NCBI RefSeq assembly: GCF_010093595.1
Contig: NW_022985441.1
Span: forward strand, 1,819,162-1,883,161
Length of the DNA stretch: 64,000 bases
Origin: Mytilinidion resinicola
Taxonomy: Eukaryota; Ascomycota; Dothideomycetes; Mytilinidiales; Mytilinidiaceae
Direction: 5' to 3'
In this document: positions 42,718 through 53,660 of the stretch, one piece after another
Layout of the letters: every line of letters starts with the position of its first letter
Numbering within the stretch: the first letter of the stretch is position 1
Translations under genes and position numbers: made by a program
The notes under the pieces: generated by a model
What the model saw: only the letters and a program-made list of their open reading frames with translations
The model's database searches: none
What the model was told of the DNA's origin: nothing

Positions 42718-44064
42718 CGCTGCGTGCCAGCCGGATGGCGGGGTGTAGAGGGGTATCGGGTGGTGAGGGTGCAGCGGATATGTGGAATCGTGTGGTCTTG
42801 AATTTCGCGGCGATTAGCATCAGGGCACGCTCGGGGGCAACTCGGAAGACATGGGGGCAGTACCGTTTGCTTTCCCGGTGGTGGAGTGACTTCGCGCAGA
42901 GACGAAGGTGGGTGGGTCAAGGAGAAATGATGGGTGTCGAAGGACGGGATGAGGGGGAGGGGGGTTGCAGGAGGAAGGGCTGATGAGGACAGCAGGCTTT
43001 ATGATGACTGGGCAGCAGGCCGACTCTCCGGTGAGGTGGGAAGAGGGTTCCAAGCGGCGCTGAGGCTGGCAGTCGGGAAGGAGGGGCGGTGGTGGGTTGG
43101 TGGATGATGCCGGAAAGGCAGCGGGCCTGTGGGCCCAGCCTGCTGCTGCGTCGTTCTTGCAGCCCCTCAGAGGGTGATGTCATGCACCACCGTCCAGAAG
43201 CAAGCATGCGCAGACTCCCGCCACCGCTGCGGCCCAATGCCAGCGCGAGCAATACTCCGCTCGTCTGCTCAGCCGAGCGCGGGCTGCCGGTGAGGTGTCG
43301 AGCGGCAGATGACTTGAGGGGGCGCAAACCAGAGGGGGCGCAACCCAGAGGAGGCGCAGTTGTCGCCATGCCACTGCTATTGGCGGCGAGAGAGGCCTTG
43401 CTCAATCCCTTCACCGTCCTGCCGTCTTGACACTGCTCATGCTCCAGAACGCATCCTGTCGGGCTGAAGACACAGCGTTGGCCACCTGGCCACCTGGCCA
43501 CTCCTCGATTCCAACACGATCCGCCCAGCGCTCGACGACCAGCAGCCAAACTGCAGCCTGCCTCCCTAGCGACCCCGGCCTGGCTGCGGCCACCTCAGCG
43601 CCTGCAGGTTCCTAAACGGATGACGAAGCCGGTCACCGAATGTCACGTGCCCTCACCGGCCGAACTTACCGGTCTTCACGCCTCACGATAGTTGAGAATG
43701 AGGGTTGCAGAGTGCACTTGTGAAATCCACTTCTGGAGATGTTGTTCAAATCGGAGCTTAGGGGGCAGGCTGAGTTGACGTGCGACGTTCGATTAAGACT
43801 CAACATCCGACGTTTGTTCCAAGGTTACCCACATGGGATCTCTGGGTCGCCCTCTATCAGATCTTGGAAAAGTATGGAGCAGAGGGTCCATCTTGCCCAC
43901 TATCTGCTTCAGGAAAGTCTGGGCAGCAAAAGTGTCGAACACAGTGCCAACTTCTGGGCGCCCAGAGACTAGCAAATATCTTGGAAGTGCAGAAGAATCA
44001 CGGAAAGCGTAGAGTCTATAGATAAGAGCGCCATACGTAGCCTTGAACTCTACAACCGAAGGGA
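42718..44064. other. Intergenic region upstream of DUF3824 gene
   Basis: GC-rich, with overlapping frames on both strands (42917-43549 minus is the longest), none with recognisable motifs. A short ggccacct repeat lies at about 43481-43500. Likely promoter and leader of the minus-strand gene. Confidence 0.45.
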
Positions 44065-44370
44065 ATGACACTGAGATGCAAAGGTCGTGAGCGCGAAAGT
44101 CGACCTCTACTCATACAGGTTCTTAGAAAAAATTTAAAAGCATATGGCATCTGCTGTATTAAGTTCATCCTCTTTGCCAGCGCACTGAGCAGCACTCTAG
44201 CGCATGCCTTCGTCCCACTAACTAAGGACCCGAATCTAGTATGGAATTACGGGATCGTATCCCTACTGGCTTTCTTTGGGGTGGGGTTTTGGTTTACTTA
44301 TCGCAAGCTAGATGCTAAGGAGGGTGCCCTCAATGAGCTTCTGAAAGCAATTTCGAGATGGGAGTGGTAG
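44065..44370 (+). CDS. Possible small membrane protein or fragment
   Basis: 101-codon frame with two hydrophobic stretches (about 31-47, Ile-Lys-Phe-Ile-Leu-Phe-Ala-Ser-Ala-Leu; and about 62-77, Gly-Ile-Val-Ser-Leu-Leu-Ala-Phe-Phe-Gly-Val-Gly), then a charged C-terminus ending Ile-Ser-Arg-Trp-Glu-Trp. No homologue recognised. It could be the remains of a longer membrane protein or a chance frame. Confidence 0.25.
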   Translation: MTLRCKGRERESRPLLIQVLRKNLKAYGICCIKFILFASALSSTLAHAFVPLTKDPNLVWNYGIVSLLAFFGVGFWFTYRKLDAKEGALNELLKAISRWEW

Positions 44371-44706
44371 AGAGGGATAAGGAACGGCGTGCCCAGAAAT
44401 GAGAGCTCAGCGTGTATACAGAGGGGATGGATATGGTGACGAGCGTAATGATTATTTAATTTGTAATGAAGCCTTCGATTGGAGCATTTGGGGAGCATAC
44501 TTTAGTGACACGCTTTGCCTGACTTACGGAATAGTCGATTCCTATTTGCGAGGTCGTGGCCACAGTTTTAACGTTTGGGAGCACTCTGCGACTAGACCAG
44601 CTTGATAAATATTTGAGTGATTCCTATTCGAGTGGTTCCTAATCAAGTAGTTCCTAATCTGTGAAGATACTCCAAAGTTTCTTATCGCATTCCAGTCAAG
44701 TTCACG

Positions 44707-44731
44707 TCACGTGATGCGCTTCTTCACGTGA
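44707..44731. promoter_or_regulatory. Twin TCACGTGA E-box octamers
   Basis: Two copies of the palindrome TCACGTGA at 44707-44714 and 44724-44731, 17 bp apart start to start, about 150-175 bp before the ATG at 44880. They are followed by four aagctc hexamers (44744-44765). A spaced pair of identical octamers is a good candidate bHLH-regulated site. Confidence 0.55.
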
Positions 44732-44879
44732 CGCCGTCGGCCCAAGCTCAAGCTCAAGCTCAAGCCCTTCCGGTCCAGTAACGCGAGCGTCCCCTTCCAG
44801 GTCCACACACCCAGCCCCTATTTCAGTTTGAGGCTTCAAATACCTCCTTGACTGTCAACTGACCACTCTTGTCTCGAAT

Positions 44880-46507
44880 ATGCCTCGCGCAAAGAGACGA
44901 TCAGCAGAATCGGACGGCAATGCGGCCCCGGCCAGCGCGTCGACAGCTCCGAGCAGAGCGAAGCGGTCAAAGGATGCGACGCAGAAGAACAATACGAGCG
45001 GCAATGCCTCTATCGCCTTGGAGGCTCCTAAGAAAGCTGGTGCGAATCTGTCGAAAGTCTCGGAGAAGGTGAAGGATGACACCAGCGCGGATGCTCAGCC
45101 TCTCACGGCTACTGCTAGCAACGTGAACGCTGCGGAGAAGGAAAAGGAGAAAGACAATGTTTCTGGGTCTGCTACCGAGGGCAAGAAGCAGACTCCAAGG
45201 GAGAAGCATGAGGCTGAGAACGCTGCTGTGAGACAAACCCTTTCCATCTTATGCATAGCAGTCTAGATGGCTATGATGAGATCAATCATGTTTATAGAGG
45301 GCTCATAGAAAGCTAACGTACAACCGCCAGCAAGAAAAAGCGATCCTCGCGAAAATGGCATCCCCCGAGGGTCTTGAATACCGCTGCATGTCTCGTCCTT
45401 GGAAAGACCGAAAAGCCGAATGGCGCGACGACGAAGATATGGATGAAGAGCCAGATGAGGAAGACATGGAGCAGTGCATTGAGGAAAACAAGAAGTACTC
45501 AGAGGCTACACCAGAGGAGGTGCCGGAATGGCCGTGGGTTGTTACCAAGATGGGCAACTATCTGGTTAATGAGTACACCGACCAGGCCCAACGTAGGGAC
45601 CAGGATAACTTTGACATGTACGTCTATAACGACTTCACTGGATATGGGCTTCAGGAAGTTGTGGAGAATCAGGTCGGTGTCCTCGATATCTGAAACAATT
45701 TGTTGGGGTGAGATGGATCCACTAATAGCTGGTAGCTCGTTGCGTTCCACGAAGAGTATACGAAGAAGGACTCCGATCCCCATCGCGTGTTTGTGCATAT
45801 GGAGGCCATGGCAATTTGGCTGTTCATCAATGAGCTTGCGCCTTGGGTCGGTAAGTGATCTCGAACGTGTTTGTTAAGGATTGCGATTGCTAATTGACTT
45901 ATTTCAGGTCTCGATGACGGCGACCGTCTCTGTGCGACTGTAGACGCCATCGGACGAGCACTCCTCACTGCCCTCAATGCTCTTGAACGTGCTGATCTCC
46001 TGAAGCCCGACTCGAAAGTCAAAAACCTACCTATGGTGCTGTCCATGTTCCTTTCTCTTGCAAGTGATCTAGATGGCACTGGGGCTATGGAGCGGGACAT
46101 GCTCGGTGCCGACAAAGACCAGACATGGCCCCACGCTGTAGTGGCTTACGCGCGAGCACACGATATTGATCTCAAAGGCAAGGGCATATACGGTAGTGCA
46201 GAAACAGTTGACAAGTTCGACGACATGGGTATGGAAGATTTCAAGAAAAAGGCGGGCCCCGATAGGTGGGGCTTCAAAACGGCGGTATGTTTGCCCTATC
46301 ATTCTGCAAGATCCTCGTCACTGATATCTGCCATGACAGTTCAAGGCCTTCACAGCGCACTGGGCCGCGCCTTCCGGTCCGAAGAAGAAGACGCTTGGAG
46401 GGGAATTCTTTGATATCATCAAGAAATCGTCAGCGTACCGTAAGAAGCATGCATTTGATGGTAAAGACCCTCTGGATAAGATGGACCCCGATCGCCTCGT
46501 TCATTAG
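44880..46507 (+). CDS. Five-exon protein of unknown function
   Basis: Exons 44880-45227, 45331-45672, 45736-45850, 45908-46284, 46340-46507; introns 103, 63, 57, 55 nt with GT...AG ends (donors GTGAGA, GTCGGT, GTAAGT, GTATGT; GCTAACG and CTAAT-type branches). All junctions keep frame, giving 449 residues. The N-terminus (1-130) is Lys/Ala/Ser-rich with NLS-like Pro-Arg-Ala-Lys-Arg-Arg and Lys-Arg-Ser-Lys, ending in a predicted helix. An acidic run (Asp-Glu-Asp-Met-Asp-Glu-Glu...) follows near 150-170. Then comes a Trp/Tyr-rich segment (Glu-Trp-Pro-Trp-Val-Val-Thr-Lys-Met-Gly) and a helical C-terminal half with Ile-Ile-Lys-Lys-Ser-Ser-Ala-Tyr-Arg-Lys-Lys-His near the end. I do not recognise the family; the consistent splicing argues for a functional gene. 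Confidence 0.8.
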
Positions 46508-47305
46508 GCGGACGTCTTTCCGGACTTTGAAATCCACTGCTACAACCGAGATTGTTGGTTTTCAAGTAGGTCTCTTTATTGGAATTGTTGAATACAGCAG
46601 AGGTACAGAGAAACTTGGTAAGGCACCTTGTCCTAGGAGCTTGGAATTAACTTCACCTACAATGCTTGGATAGTTAGTGGACCGTTCACTTCTGGAGTCT
46701 TTTAAGTTTCTCAATACTTATAAAATAGTAGGGTAACTAATCTACTTACCTACCTTACTCAATCAATGTCTGTAAATCTCATCACCCTCGCGCACAACGT
46801 GTACCATTGCTCAAATGCAGTAAGACCAGGACGCATTTAATGACCGGCTGCCTCCGGCCTGCCGACATCTGCGCCATGCACACTATGTCTATCGACCTAA
46901 CTCTCCTTGCTTTGAGTTCGGGATTGCGTTTCTCGAAGTCTCGAGGCCAGTTCTTGCCTGGAGGCTTAATTGGGCTATCCATCGTAGACCGCTGGCGGGC
47001 GAGGCTGAAGGCTAGCGAAGGTATATACTTAGAGCCAGTTCGGTTACCTCATACGCTACAGTATAATTAGCATGCGAAGGGATATCTAGAGGCAGGCCTT
47101 GCGCTAGTACCTGGCTGGCTCGGTCCATATTAACGATTGTGGTGATAGGAGAGGCACGAATGGGGGGCACGAATGGGGGGCACTAAGGTGAGGTACATCC
47201 CCAGTGCTCCTCACTCAGGCAGCTCTTGGTGCATGGCCAAAAGTGTAGAGTCCAGAGATCAGAGCGCTATTTGTGTTGCTGTGTATGTAGATGCAGCACA
47301 ATGGG
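46508..47305. other. Intergenic region with transposase relic
   Basis: The minus strand at 46782-46985 reads Pro-Gly-Lys-Asn-Trp-Pro-Arg-Asp-Phe-Glu-Lys-Arg-Asn-Pro-Glu-Leu-Lys, the CENP-B-type HTH motif of pogo/Fot1-like transposases, without the catalytic domain. Nothing else is recognised; ggcacgaatgggggg is duplicated around 47153-47182. Confidence 0.5.
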
Positions 47306-47313
47306 TCACGTGA
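47306..47313. promoter_or_regulatory. TCACGTGA octamer upstream of mitochondrial carrier gene
   Basis: Palindromic E-box 260 bp before the carrier ATG, same octamer as in the MED19-RAD10 promoter and upstream of the gene at 44880. Confidence 0.4.
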
Positions 47314-47572
47314 AGGTCACGTTGAAATCACATATCGTCTCAAAACTGAAGCAAACGTTGCGAAATTTGCTAACAGTATTAGAGCAACTTGGCATGCGTC
47401 AAAAAAGCTATTTCAAATGCATCAGCTCAACATTAATAGTTTGGCTTTGAAAATGCAAGGTGCGGTGGTGTAGAAACCTGGGCGACATGACGTCTGCCAT
47501 CGCTTTCCCATGAATCATCCTCAATCACGCTCAACACCATGAAAACCTCACAACCGCCTTCTCCTCGCCTCT

Positions 47573-48790
47573 ATGTCGGGAAATACCAACTCCGACATCC
47601 TTCTTGTAAGCGATTGGCCCCCTAGTATACCCAAAACACAAGCTTACATCTCCACACCCAGGCCGGCGCATTCGCAGCATTCACAATTGACCTCCTCGTC
47701 TACCCCCTCGACACTCTCAAAACACGAATTCAGTCCCCAAACTACGCCCGCATATACACCAATGCCGCGACCAGCGCCGTCAACAAGCCCGCGCTCTTCC
47801 GCGGGCTATACCAAGGTGTGGGTAGTGTCATAATAGCCACTTTGCCCTCCTGTATGCCCACTCTCATTGACTCCCATCCATCTATATATATATCTGTCCT
47901 AACTTCTCCCAGCAGGAGCATTCTTCACAACCTACGAACGCACCAAAGCCCTCCTAACCCACCTCAACCCCACCACGGCCTCCTCCCCCCACGGCCTCAT
48001 CCCGACCCCCCTCGTCCATGCCGCCGCCTCCTCAGCCGCTGAACTCGTCTCCTGCGCCATCCTCACCCCCGCCGAAGTCATAAAGCAAAACGCGCAGATG
48101 GTCGACTCGACCGCCAAGACCAGCACCAACCCGACCCTCCAAACCCTCGCCAAGTTCCGCTCGAACCCGCTCGCTTTATGGAGGGGTTACACTGCGCTCG
48201 CGGGGCGCAATCTGCCGTTTACGGCGCTGCAGTTCCCGCTGTTTGAGCGGTTGAAGCAGGGGATTCGGGATCGGCGGGAGCGGAGGGGCAAGTTGAGGGG
48301 AGGGCTGGTCGAGAGTGGGCTTATCACGGCGGTAAGCGCGGGCACGGCGGGCGCAGTGTCGGCGGTTGTCACAACGCCGGTAGATGTGGTCAAGACACGG
48401 ATTATGCTCGCAGCCACGGGGGATGCTGTCAGCGAGGTCGAAGCGGCAAAGGGCGGTGGTGATGCCACAGCGAAGGGAAAGGGTATGGGGAAAGAAGGGT
48501 TGGTGGGTGCGGTGGGGAAGGGTGTGCAGAGCTCGGAGGAGACGGTCAAGTCGGCGGCTCAAGCGCTGAATCCGCTGGTGCGGCCGGAGGAGAAGGGACG
48601 GAAGAGCGCGTTGGCTATTGGGCGAGAGATTATGAGGGAGAAGGGGTGGAGGGGCTTGTGGAGGGGTGGTGCGCTGAGAGGTGTGTGGACGATGATCGGG
48701 AGCGGATTGTATCTCGGCGTCTACGAGAGCGGCCGGATATATCTGGCCGAGAGGGGAGGAGAGAGCATCAACGAGGAAGACTTGTTTTAG
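47573..48790 (+). CDS. Mitochondrial carrier protein, S-adenosylmethionine-carrier-like
   Basis: Inner-membrane transporter of the SLC25 family. Exons 47573-47605, 47662-47851, 47913-48790; introns 56 and 61 nt; 366 residues. Three repeats carry the signature: Tyr-Pro-Leu-Asp-Thr-Leu-Lys-Thr-Arg (repeat 1), Thr-Pro-Ala-Glu-Val-Ile-Lys-Gln (repeat 2), Thr-Pro-Val-Asp-Val-Val-Lys-Thr-Arg (repeat 3). The Ala-Glu-Val-Ile-Lys-Gln variant in repeat 2 and the start Leu-Leu-Ala-Gly-Ala-Phe-Ala-Ala-Phe-Thr resemble yeast Pet8 and human SAMC, importers of SAM into the matrix; substrate is inferred. Repeat 3 has a ~60-residue insertion (Gly/Lys/Glu-rich, about 48420-48600), which makes the protein longer than the usual ~300. 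The second intron's acceptor is the first of two adjacent AGs, since using the second would create a stop. Confidence 0.87.
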
Positions 48791-49200
48791 ACGGCACATT
48801 GTTCACAACTCGGAGAGTTGCTTCCCGATCTAACCGTCCGGATACCCTGAATTCAATGTAATATAATGTAACACCTGACTCTCACGCCACTTGTTTTCGC
48901 CGTGCGATTGTGATTCTTATGAGTGAGAAACTTAGAGAGATTTTGGTACATTGAGTATGCATAGGTGACAGGTAGTGCAGCTCCGGCATATTGACTTGTT
49001 GACGTAGCGGGAGATGAGGTGGAACGAAGTGGTCGAGATATGGGTGCGTGCAAAGTGTGATATGATTTCATACTTAGGACATAGTGCTTGAGCGTTCTCT
49101 AATGATATATTTAGGAAATGGAAATGGATGAAGTCAAATCTTAAAGTCTCTCAACTGCTTTTTCTCCTAACTTGATTTAGAGAGCTATCCATTCATATAC
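48791..49200. other. 3' flank of the carrier gene
   Basis: No gene seen. Confidence 0.45.
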
Positions 49201-49499
49201 CAAAATCGACTTCAATTCGCGCCGACAGGCTCCCGGTAGCACATCCCAGTGCATTGTGATTTACCTCATTCCTTGCTTTCAATTCAGGGTGTCGAGCAAT
49301 AACATGTCAAAAGCAACTTCAATTCGCGTCGACTGGCTCCCGGTAGCATATCTCAGTGCGCTGTGATTTGCCTCCTTCCTCGCTCTCAATTCAGGCCGTC
49401 GAGCAATAACATGCCAAAATTGACTCCAAATTGCGCGGACTGGCTCCCATTACTACATCTCAGTGCACTATAACTTACCTCTTTCCATCAGCCCAATTT
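49201..49499. repeat. 107-bp tandem repeat, nearly three copies
   Basis: Units start at 49201, 49308 and 49415, each beginning caaaa...gactt/gactcc and containing actggctcccggtagca-like and caattcagg...gtcgagcaataacatg-like blocks. Units 1 and 2 are very similar; unit 3 is more diverged and incomplete. Non-coding. Confidence 0.8.
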
Positions 49500-50009
49500 A
49501 GGGTGCGATGGCTTTTACAGTGCCTTGCCATAGATATATGTACACTTTAAATTTGTGAAGTTGTTCGAGGTAAACCCCCCTCAGGTTTAGGCGGTCCTTC
49601 TCTTCCAGCTTAGCGTGTTTTTCCGCCCTTATATAATCAGTCTTTGAACCTCCTCTATACCCTACTTCTTGTTGAATTGCAGGCCGTAGCATCTAAACTA
49701 AGGTGGAAGACGTGCTAATATACACAAATGTGCCCAGGTTTGCTACCAGATTGCTTGTCGTAGCTGATTGTCATTATCCAACACTTCTTACTTTACTTTC
49801 TCATCTCATGCATTCCTACTAGATCCCTCCCCTTTCAAATTCCCACTTAATAAAGGCTTGCATTCGGCTGCATGCTATAGTTCACGCTCTACCTCTTTAC
49901 TACTTTACCGCCTTATCCAGAGCCATTTTATCCCATCTTTTAATTATCTTACTATTATTAATAACCTTAGCGCCTACTCGCCTGCTTACCTTTTATCCCC
50001 TTTAACTTA
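49500..50009. other. AT-rich intergenic region
   Basis: A 64-codon minus frame (49498-49692) has charged, helix-like composition but no recognisable motif; I do not call it a gene. The rest is T/C-rich with no signal. Confidence 0.4.
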
Positions 50010-50011
50010 AC

Positions 50012-50442
50012 GTGTTCTACATGCATGTGGTGGTTACAAGCGAGTGGTGGCGCTTAATTTTTGGTGCGATTTGGACGTTTTGACACCCCAGCAACCTCAA
50101 CAACTATAAAAGATTTGAATCTATAACTTAGAATAAAGATATGCATAGCTGTTTCAATATTATAAGACAAATTTTTAGGGTCTCTTGATGGCCACATTTA
50201 GTTATAGTAGAGTTTTGGCCCCCTAGCATTGGGTAAGATCTACGATATAATAGAATTACAGAGACACATCACTCCAAACTATTGCCTAGCCATTGAAATG
50301 AGCTAAATACTATATGCATTCATATAATCTTATTTAATACTTTTATGGTTGTTGAGATTGCTGGGGTGTCAAAACGTCCAAATCGCACCAAAAATTAAGC
50401 GCCACCACTCGCTTGTAACCACCACATGCATGTAGAACACGT
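50012..50442. mobile_element. Fold-back MITE (431 bp) with ~100-bp inverted repeats and TA target duplication
   Basis: Left arm 50012-50111 and right arm 50341-50442 are near-perfect inverted copies (outer end acgtgttctacatgcatgtg), differing by a few transitions. TA flanks both ends (50010-50011 and 50443-50444), consistent with a Tc1/mariner-pogo non-autonomous element. The centre (50112-50340) is AT-rich and non-coding. Confidence 0.85.
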
Positions 50443-51890
50443 TAGTATCCCGTTTATATAGTGTAAGCACCGAACACCAACATCGTGATCCGACCCGTAT
50501 TGTTGTACGGGGGTTCGGTTCCGTCTTATTCGAACCGTACGGTCCGCTTGAGAATGAGGATCACGTTCTCTACGAGTGCAGCGCTGCGGCGTGGCTAGAG
50601 GACGTCCTTGAAGACGTCGTCCTTGACGCCGCTCGAGAGGCAGAGTTTTCACGGAAGTCTTGGCAACACTTTCGAAAATCTACGTTGCTCAAACAGAGGA
50701 TTAAGGTCAAAACCATCCGACATTCTACTACCTGGGCAGGCCATTCCACCCCCGGGCCATGCCAGCGCCTGTAATTGCTGGTAGGAGCGATAGGACCGAT
50801 CTATTAGAACAACAGGACACCTCTGTACCGCCGCGGTCGCGCTTACGCCTCTGGACGAAACGACACCTGGACAACAATACTACTACTGGACGAAACGACA
50901 CCCGGACGACGCCATTACTGGAGCCAGGATTTAGGAGCCGATAGGCGTAAGAGCAAGGATTAGACAGTTTGGTTAGTGGACGGCAAGGGATAATAGCTGC
51001 GCGGCGTCGAGTTATTATAGGTAACGACCTCCGTCTGCAAAACACGGTCGGCCTGTTGTCGCGAGAGCGTCACAGGCAACGCGAAGGGGATGCCCAGATC
51101 CACTCTGGTAGCATCCGTGGGGCGTGGTGTATAATGGCAGCGACAGTTAGCTCCGGGCCTCTACGGACGCCTGGTGGACTCGTGATGGACGGCAGTCTGT
51201 GGAGGGTGTGCAGGGTATGCGCGCATACTTCCTATTTTGTTCCTCTCGGGCACGGTTGTACAAGCTTCGGCCTGTACAGCACCTCTACACGCTAAGGATG
51301 TAATGGAGAGTATGCGTGCATTCTTCCTATTCTCTTGTGTGGGAAGTGTGCGGCGCATCCTTCTGCAGCCTTCCCATTTTGCAGGCTATTACATAGGGAG
51401 GAGGATTAACACCTCGCTAGTGACACTGTCTATACAGCCCGAAAGGACGGATGCGCGTGTCGGTCTACTATTGTACATAAGCAACAACTTGTGATGTAGG
51501 CTTAAGGAGCAAATCAGGATTGTATGCAGGTCGTTGTAGGAAGGGCGGCCTGGGGTAGGGCCCTGGCAGGAGGGCATGTTGAATCTATCTTGTATATAGC
51601 AGACAGATATAAATACAACTGGTACCAACAATCTGGACACCGTACGACCCTGGAACCTAGGCCCTACGGACACCGGATTGATCCTGGAGAATGCATTAAG
51701 ATGGCTTACTCCGTGGTGATGCTTACAGAGCTGCCACGCGTCCCCCACAGCCGCGTAGAAACAAAAAGGAACGCAAGGCGTTATACACTGTAGAAAACAA
51801 GGTTTTTACCCGACCGCTTAGAGCGAACGGTTTCCCCTTGTAAATAAAACCTAGATAGCACTGCCGCATGGACCCTAACGGGAGCTAAAT
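50443..51890 (+). other. Transposon-derived region, less damaged copy of the 7.0-kb repeat
   Basis: A frame at 50520-50790 reads Glu-Asn-Glu-Asp-His-Val-Leu-Tyr-Glu-Cys, reminiscent of the terminal zinc-knuckle region of LINE-like (Tad) retrotransposons, then a charged stretch to a stop; this is tentative. Positions 50985-51165 match the complement of about 6960-7140, with an exact 22-bp block at 51032-51053. The 7-kb copy has far more A/T at variable sites. No complete gene here. Confidence 0.45.
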
Positions 51891-51906
51891 CGACCTAATA
51901 GAACCT

Positions 51907-51935
51907 AATAATAATAATAATAATAATAATAATAA
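51907..51935. repeat. (TAA)n microsatellite
   Basis: About nine to ten uninterrupted taa triplets. Confidence 0.9.
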
Positions 51936-53660
51936 GGGACCAGTACGAATATCAGACCATTACGAGAAATGCATAATTCGTACCATTACTGAGAGTCTAC
52001 CAGTACGAAAAGGGAAGAGGAGCCTAAAGGGGCTCCTCACTATCGCTCCTCCTTAAGCCCTTGACCTCCTGCGTGTAGCATCATCGTGATATTAATATAC
52101 TAATAGAGGTTAAGTAGAAAGGATATATTATATGCTTAATAAACAGGAAAGGGCGACTACTTATATAGAGGTGGAAGGTCTTTACTAAGTATTATAGGAA
52201 GAGGGCAAGGGAAGTGTAAAAGGGAAGGGCACGGCAGGGCCTTGCAACGGTAATTGAGGATAATAGTGTATTGTGAGATAAGACGAATCCTTAAGGAAAC
52301 CCGGAGGGGGCTCCATAGAGGATCAGTATGTGCGACCGTCATGCTATCACGTGAGGGACACTAGGCCCGAACGGGATTCGCATGCTAACCGCATGCTACT
52401 CGCACGACTATCTACTATATAGGTGCTCTAGCACCTGACAGGAAGATATTAAGGAAAGCGTCCGTGGCCATTTTTTGGGCCATGGGCATTTGCGTCTATT
52501 TTAGGATCTTCAAAACTAAATTTATATCTTAAATGGCATCTGCGGCAGCAGGATTGAACCATGCTACTAGATGGAGCCTTTAGCACGCTTATGCGAGGCC
52601 GGGGCTGTGCTCTTAGCATGGCGGGAAAAGGCCCCCATAAAACGGCGTCACAAACGTCCATTTTCAGAGGGCTATTTACCAGAAACCTACGTTTATTTGT
52701 AATGACCCTGCTTGCGCTGCAAGGGGTAAGCTGCATGTTTACTAGTTGCCCAAAATGCTAAACTTCTTTCCCAGTTAGAAAGCTTAAAGTACCATGAAGC
52801 TCCTCACGCAGCGGTAAACGAGTGTATGGATATCTATGACGAGGCATTGCATCTATAACTCGACTGGCATACACACTGCACTCAGTAAGAAAGGCTCAAC
52901 CACACCGAACGAAGGACAAGTACATCCCAATACCATATCATATTAATCTTTTCCATTTTTTGCCTCCTACTTCCCACTCCTGGAACCCGTCTAGCCAGAC
53001 GATGTCAGATCCCATAACACCCCCAGTGATGGTGTTGACTACACACACTTACACACATTAAGAGTAGCTCCTAGTAGGTAGATAGGCCCAGAGACAGCCA
53101 AGCCAGCTGAATTACCAAATAACCCCCCTGCCGAGATCGCTGAATCGGAAAAAGGATACAATTACAAATGAACCCCTCCCTAGGTCTGATATCGCAGTCG
53201 TTCCAACAACGCCTCCGAACTTGCGATGACGCGATGCACTGGTGGTTCTCCACATGCCAGCTCGAACAAAGAGTGGTGACATTAACGAGAGTGACAGAAA
53301 TTCTAAACCAAACGATTCATCGCCTAGTATGAAAAGCGCGCACCGTCTGTATTTTGATGTTGGGAAATGGTGTATTGCAACAGAGAAAAGAGTATACCGA
53401 GAGAACCTTTTTGGAATTGGGCGTGGAACCAATGAAGACAGGGAGGGGTTACATATTTGGTGAGCCGCCGGGGTATTTATGAACACCGTTGTCGTAGATC
53501 GTAGCCAGGTGGAGTGATACACGAGACAATAGCTCGATTATCTGTCACGAAACGGGATCTCCGTGTCGGATGTGTCGTTGAAGTTCGTAAAAGAATGGTG
53601 TGTCGCTTTGTCTGAGCATGGGATGAGAATCCAATTTTGACCAAAACAGTGCAGCTGACT
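51936..53660. other. Intergenic region
   Basis: No supported gene. TCACGTGA lies at 52347-52354. Open frames at 53112-53522 (minus) and 53242-53463 (plus) have no motif; they lie in what is probably the 3' flank of the Zn2Cys6 gene. Confidence 0.45.

Noticed and set aside
52490..52570. Possible tRNA T-loop on the minus strand (ggttcaatcc)
   Set aside because: The flanking bases do not form a T stem and no other arms are seen.
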